Both the position numbers and the translations under genes were made by a program. From NCBI GenBank assembly GCA_030407005.1, contig JAUDYN010000006.1, positions 1-64,000 on the forward strand: a DNA stretch of 64,000 nt, in the 5' to 3' direction. The notes under the pieces were generated by a model. The model ran no database searches. It saw nothing but the letters and a program-made list of their open reading frames with translations, and was not told the origin of the DNA. The stretch comes from Desarmillaria ectypa (lineage: Eukaryota > Basidiomycota > Agaricomycetes > Agaricales > Physalacriaceae). This document shows positions 59,566 to 64,000 of the stretch, piece after piece (the first letter of the stretch is position 1; the number at the start of each line of letters is the position of its first letter).

Positions 59566-62500
59566 AACACGCGTCTCCGGTTGTTTCCTCCCACGTATCT
59601 ACAGAGTGACTCAGAACGCACTCTGTTTTTGGAAGCCGGTGGGACAAGGTGAGAATATGTTATCTCAACCATATGGCAAATTTTGATTGACACCGCGTCA
59701 TATTCTTCACAGTATCACCTCTAATTCCTGGAATTTGGTGCACCAATGATCGTCTCGGTCGTCAAGGCTCCGAGGTTATGGACCGTACTCCTGCAATCAA
59801 AAGTAATAATAACGATATGGCTTTTTTAGTTGCTCTTCCTCCGACAATCGCGTGTCAAATCGATGAAGAAATATATTGAGTCTGCTCACATACGGAAACG
59901 AGTATGTCTTGCGCCGGACGATACACGTGTACCGTCGCTCGGGGTCTTTAACGTATGATGCGTCTTGAGTCTGGATTGGCCACCATCAATACGTCCCCTT
60001 ATCTTTCCCTCGCCACCAAATTCTTCGAGGGTGAATAAGTTGGTTCGCGCTATATATTCATCCCCATTCAACATTTCCGTTTGCCGGTTCCTGTGCATCT
60101 GTATTCTTACTCTGAATGTTCCACGATACGTATGACTCGACGGTGCACTAACATTCAGAAATAGTTATCAACATTCGAATTTTGAGAACGTGGCGTCATT
60201 GAGCACATCCCCATCCTCCCCGTGGATAGTAAGCGGCTTAATCTTCTCTATGCTTCAACTCTTTGAACATACCATTTTCAGCAACGTGTTTGTAGTATTG
60301 TGACGATCCCGTTCCCATATGTCCGCTCAACGCCAATGCCAACAATGACCCAGACTTATGGTTTGCTAGTACCATTGTTCTCCACACCTAGAAGTCTCTC
60401 CTTCGGCGGGGCGTTCGACGACCGACGCCACGATGGCTATAGATGCGCCTTTAAGGAGATCCAAATTCGCCATTTACGGCATTGCGGACTATCGGGTCAT
60501 GTCAGGCACTGTTGAATAGGCCGTCGCTCACATGACTCAGTCGGCACCCTTTCTTCTCATTTGGTTAGCGTGGAGAACAGAGGCAGTATGACGTTTAGGA
60601 TTTCCGTACCACTTTCGTTATGGGGCTCCTCGCCATTTACGGCCGCAGTATACGGGTTTGTGGCGACGTCTGGCATGTATGTGCTTCTAGTGTAGTCCCC
60701 CTGTCTGACCCAAATCGTGACTCGAGTCATAGGAAGTTGTTCATAGAAAGTCATTTCGCTGGTAGTAAGTAGCAGAAGCTTTTACGTATTTTGACGAGTC
60801 CCGGGTCATGCTGACTACGTTACCCTTACTTCTAGATAATTGGGACGGATCACCGTAGCACAAGTCCGCGGCACGCCATGATGATGACTCGGAAACTCCA
60901 GTCGTTAGCATTAATGCAAACAATCACATCAGCTGTTCAGCCGCCTACTGGTATCTTATTTACAACAGTTCCCGATCCTAGCCCGCTTTACAATGCCACC
61001 ATCAAGGTTCAAGGCTTTATTGAGTCAAGCATTTTCCTCCAGAGCCTGATTTTGATTCTAGTGGCACTCGGGTCTTTCAGGGGTGTAGTCGAAATTATGC
61101 CCTGAGTAGTTAGCCCTAATAGTCCGACGGCAAGTCATGCTAATTCGGGTTCTCTCATACCAGGGCTAGGACAGTCATCCAGTCTGCATCCGCTCTACTT
61201 GCTCGTACGTCTGCCTTTACCGTATGATTTGATTTCATCCTTTCCGCTCATACACATTCTAATAGTCGAAAAAACCCTCGACTTTCATATCAAGTCTCAA
61301 CGTACTCCTCAAGAACGTGTACAGAACTCCAGATATTCTGAGACTGATTCTCAGACTTCATGTTGCGGACACTTATATGAGCCTCGAAAGATATATTGTA
61401 TACCTTCCTTGGAAATTCGGTGTTTGTTATGATACATGCGGCATGAATCACATGCGAGGTGAGCTTCTTCATAGTCTTGTTTATTTATCTTCCGGAACGT
61501 CTTGAGAAACCACCCTCAAAATGGAGTCTGAATGAAAGATGCCCTGCAAATGATTTTCTCTTCTTTGCATCTTAAATAAATCTACCCCCTTCTTTCCTAC
61601 GGACGTCATCTCCACCATCTATTTGGGGATGAAGCCATACTCTAGCCTGCCGCCGCTAAGTACGCTCGGGCTCGACGCTACAAAGAATATTATGGGCTTT
61701 TCCTATCTCTGATACATCAACACACCGCATAAGATGATCGTTCCGAAATCGTCCCTAGCTTCGCGATGTGCAATGCGTTTACTCTAGGCGCATCATTTCG
61801 TGCCTCAGGCTCACCAAAGGACCCACACATGAGACCGATGATGACCCGCTAATAAGGGAGGTATGACCCAGGTAAGCGTCTCGTATCAAACTTAATCACC
61901 ACGCCCTAGACTAAATAGGAAAGTTGAAGACAGTAGCATGGAGACTACTTACTGGGTCTCGATCGAAGGAGATAACCCAGTAAACGCCTAACGGAGAGGT
62001 ACCTCACGCCAACACGAGTACCGTAATATCTGTCCCCGAGGCCTCGTCGGATTTACGTTCTTTACAGCCGATAGTTCGAATGCTCCTTTCAGGGAGTCGG
62101 AATTAAGGTCGACTTTGGCCGTAAGGCATATGATTTCTGTAAGAACTCTTAGCCATGTCATTTCTTGATCTCTGTTTACCTACGCCTTCAGACTGCCTAT
62201 GTATGCGCCGTTTCTGGCTTTTTCTTTACATTACCTATGATTTCTACAGTGCTTCTGCGTCTCTGCTCTGGCAATATATACAGATCCGTACTCAGTTCTC
62301 GGGTTGAAGACCCCCTCGCGTAACAGATCCTTTACATTGGCGGATGTAATGTTGCCATAACCCATGCGTAGTCGATCTGGACCTCTCTCCCGTGTAAGCT
62401 GTTTTCTGTACGAATTGAAATTTATTTGATGTCAATCTGACTATTCTCATCAGCGTCGAAGTCTAACTTCACACCCACTCAACTTAACTCGCGGTAGTCG

Positions 62501-62646
62501 TTTATCGTACCACGGAAACCATCTAGTACAAGATCCTGCCAGCGAAGGATGCACTAACTGATTCAACAGACTTGCGACATCACGAGCAGTTCTCTTACCT
62601 CGATGTATAGAGAGGGTTACTTCATGTGCCCGGTCCTAATTACTAC

Positions 62647-62940
62647 GAGGATTACCTATGAGCCTGTACGTTATCCCTTTCCTTTTAAGCATACTACCTT
62701 CATTGAACCTAGTCTAGCTTGTTCCTTTCATTGACATCAGTCGTTACGCCGGTCCTGAACCCAGTTGCACTACTCGTCCGTATCTCTCATCATCGGTGAC
62801 TCTCAGCATTCATTACTATAAAGATAATTTATGAGCCTTTACGTTCTTCTTTCCTTTCAATTATTCATTGAAGCCAGACGTTGCGTAGGATCTGAACTGA
62901 GATCAGACCAGTTGCAGCCCCCTCGTCCACAATTCTCGAC
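62647..62940. repeat. Imperfect tandem duplication, about 176-bp unit
   Basis: ATTACCTATGAGCCTGTACG (62651 on) recurs as ATAATTTATGAGCCTTTACG (62824 on), both followed by a TTTCCTTT tract and TTCATTGAA. Later GTTGCACTACTCGTCC and GTTGCAGCCCCCTCGTCC also match. The unit is about 173-176 bp in two diverged copies. Confidence 0.7.
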
Positions 62941-64000
62941 TTTTGCGGTAGGACTCTTTCATATCTAGAACAGAAAACCCATCTCCGTTCAACCGATTCT
63001 GTTTTTCCAGGCCTTGCACCCGTATTCATTTTACTAGAGCCCCCATCGTAATGCTTATGCAGAACTTCGGGCATGAGCGGTGATAATATTGATCACTTGA
63101 AACCAGCCCTCCTCCAAGTTCATTTCAATGTCCGGCCAATTCATCACTTCTCGAGACGGTACGTATATCTGGGTTGATGCTCCCTGCACCCTAGGAAAAT
63201 CATCCGTCGTAATCGTTTATGGGTTCCTTACTTCGAGCTTGAACCGGGCTCACCAGTTCGGCGGTAGGCGGATGCTCGAGAGCCTGGACATTGCAGGACT
63301 GTCTTTTCTCGACATATACATGGTGCTTTAACGTCGACACTTCCAGATTAAATACGAGGTTAGCTGCAAGGTCGCAGTAACCAGCTGGAATCAGGGAATG
63401 CTTACGCCTCGCAAGGTATGCGGAGGGCTTTCAGGTCGTATGCGCCGCGTTCGGAATCACGAAATCAGCTGTCGTAGGCTGGTATATAATTGTCTGGGCA
63501 TTCCAGATCTCTCAAACCTATGTCGTGCCCGACATCCTGCCTCGGTATGTAGATTACGCAGCTGTCCACTTATGATCGATCTCCCTCGTCTTTTAATTTC
63601 CGCACTGTTCTGTCAAGGTATAGTCGAACTAGGTACTCAGTTTCTCGTAAATATTCGCGCCGCCGCTCATCTTGTCTAGATTACCATCACGATCCCAGAA
63701 TAGGGAAACAGGTCCAATAAGCTGTGCTCCTTCGTTAAGGTATGTAACACGCGTGTTTTTGTTCTGAATGGGCCGTATAAAAGCTACACAAGGTTGTGAT
63801 TACTCTCAACAGGATTGAGTCCTCGCATGACGTCAAGCGCTAGGTGTATAATTCAGTGATGAGACAGAGGGGCAATCCATCAGTTATGTGAGTTGAGTTC
63901 CGTTCTTCGATGCTCGATGAAATACGAAAGCCAAATGAGTGGAAAACCTGTCATCGCGAGGCAGGTATTTCCAAGTTGGAAACTAGCTCTGATGGAAAAA

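Larger units (their letters stand above)
56540..64000 (-). repeat. Repeat family, copy C (runs off the window)
   Basis: The longest copy, at least 7.4 kb, inverted relative to A and parallel to B. It retains matches to A from 61.95 down to 56.57 and to B from 58.3 up to 63.8. Protein-like segments on the minus strand include DVATNPYTAAVNGEEPHNES, QVHVVVALLGAMISSRSRV (A: QVHFVVALFGAMTSSRSQV) and DIASVVVNIDGGIWATATF (A: RLASEVIITDGGIRAIVAS). That the same residues persist in both copies suggests the ancestor was translated. The right end is not seen. Confidence 0.83.

Overview
The window looks like a stretch of a filamentous basidiomycete (probably Agaricomycete) nuclear chromosome. The clearest genes are split by many introns of about 50-60 bp with GT...AG ends. 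Several belong to families expanded in mushrooms (DUF6534 membrane proteins, DUF6699-like proteins, F-box proteins, OrdA-type P450s, GPI-tailed alpha/beta hydrolases). I saw no bacterial operons, rRNA, tRNA or CRISPR. The exon maps below were worked out by hand from reading frame, splice signals and family resemblance, and no alignment was run.

Layout. 0-5 kb: two tandem decayed copies of an alpha/beta hydrolase, then gene-poor DNA. 5.3-6.1 kb: a single-exon DUF6699-like gene. 8.5-10.1 kb: an F-box pseudogene (minus). 12.4-14.5 kb: a DUF6534-type seven-helix membrane protein in about 20 very small exons. 16.1-17.0 kb: a second DUF6699-like gene (minus). 18.1-19.3 kb: an intact 8-exon HAD phosphatase (minus). 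22.2-24.2 kb: an intact 10-exon cytochrome P450, followed by a T14G19 tract. 27.0-27.3 kb: a solo LTR with a perfect target-site duplication, next to a hairpin. 28.2-29.9 kb: a 9-exon secreted alpha/beta hydrolase with a GPI-like tail. 30.5-32.2 kb: a decayed unrecognised gene. 33.0-33.4 kb: a second, longer LTR-like element. 41.7-43.0 kb: BUB3 (spindle checkpoint WD40), convergent with an HMG-box transcription factor at 44.0-45.3 kb.

Most of the right half is built from one multi-kilobase repeat family in three diverged copies. Copy A is about 35.0-40.0 kb (+), copy B about 46.15-50.9 kb (inverted relative to A), and copy C about 56.5 kb to the window end (also inverted). The copies share exon-like segments, at least two conserved intron-like segments and short protein motifs that I cannot assign to a known family. 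They carry frameshifts, stops and deletions. This is the most unusual feature of the window and may be a decayed gene family or an undescribed mobile element.

The intact genes do not form an obvious pathway. BUB3, the HAD phosphatase and the HMG protein look like housekeeping or regulatory genes. The P450, the secreted hydrolase, and the DUF6534 and F-box relics are typical of fast-evolving accessory DNA.
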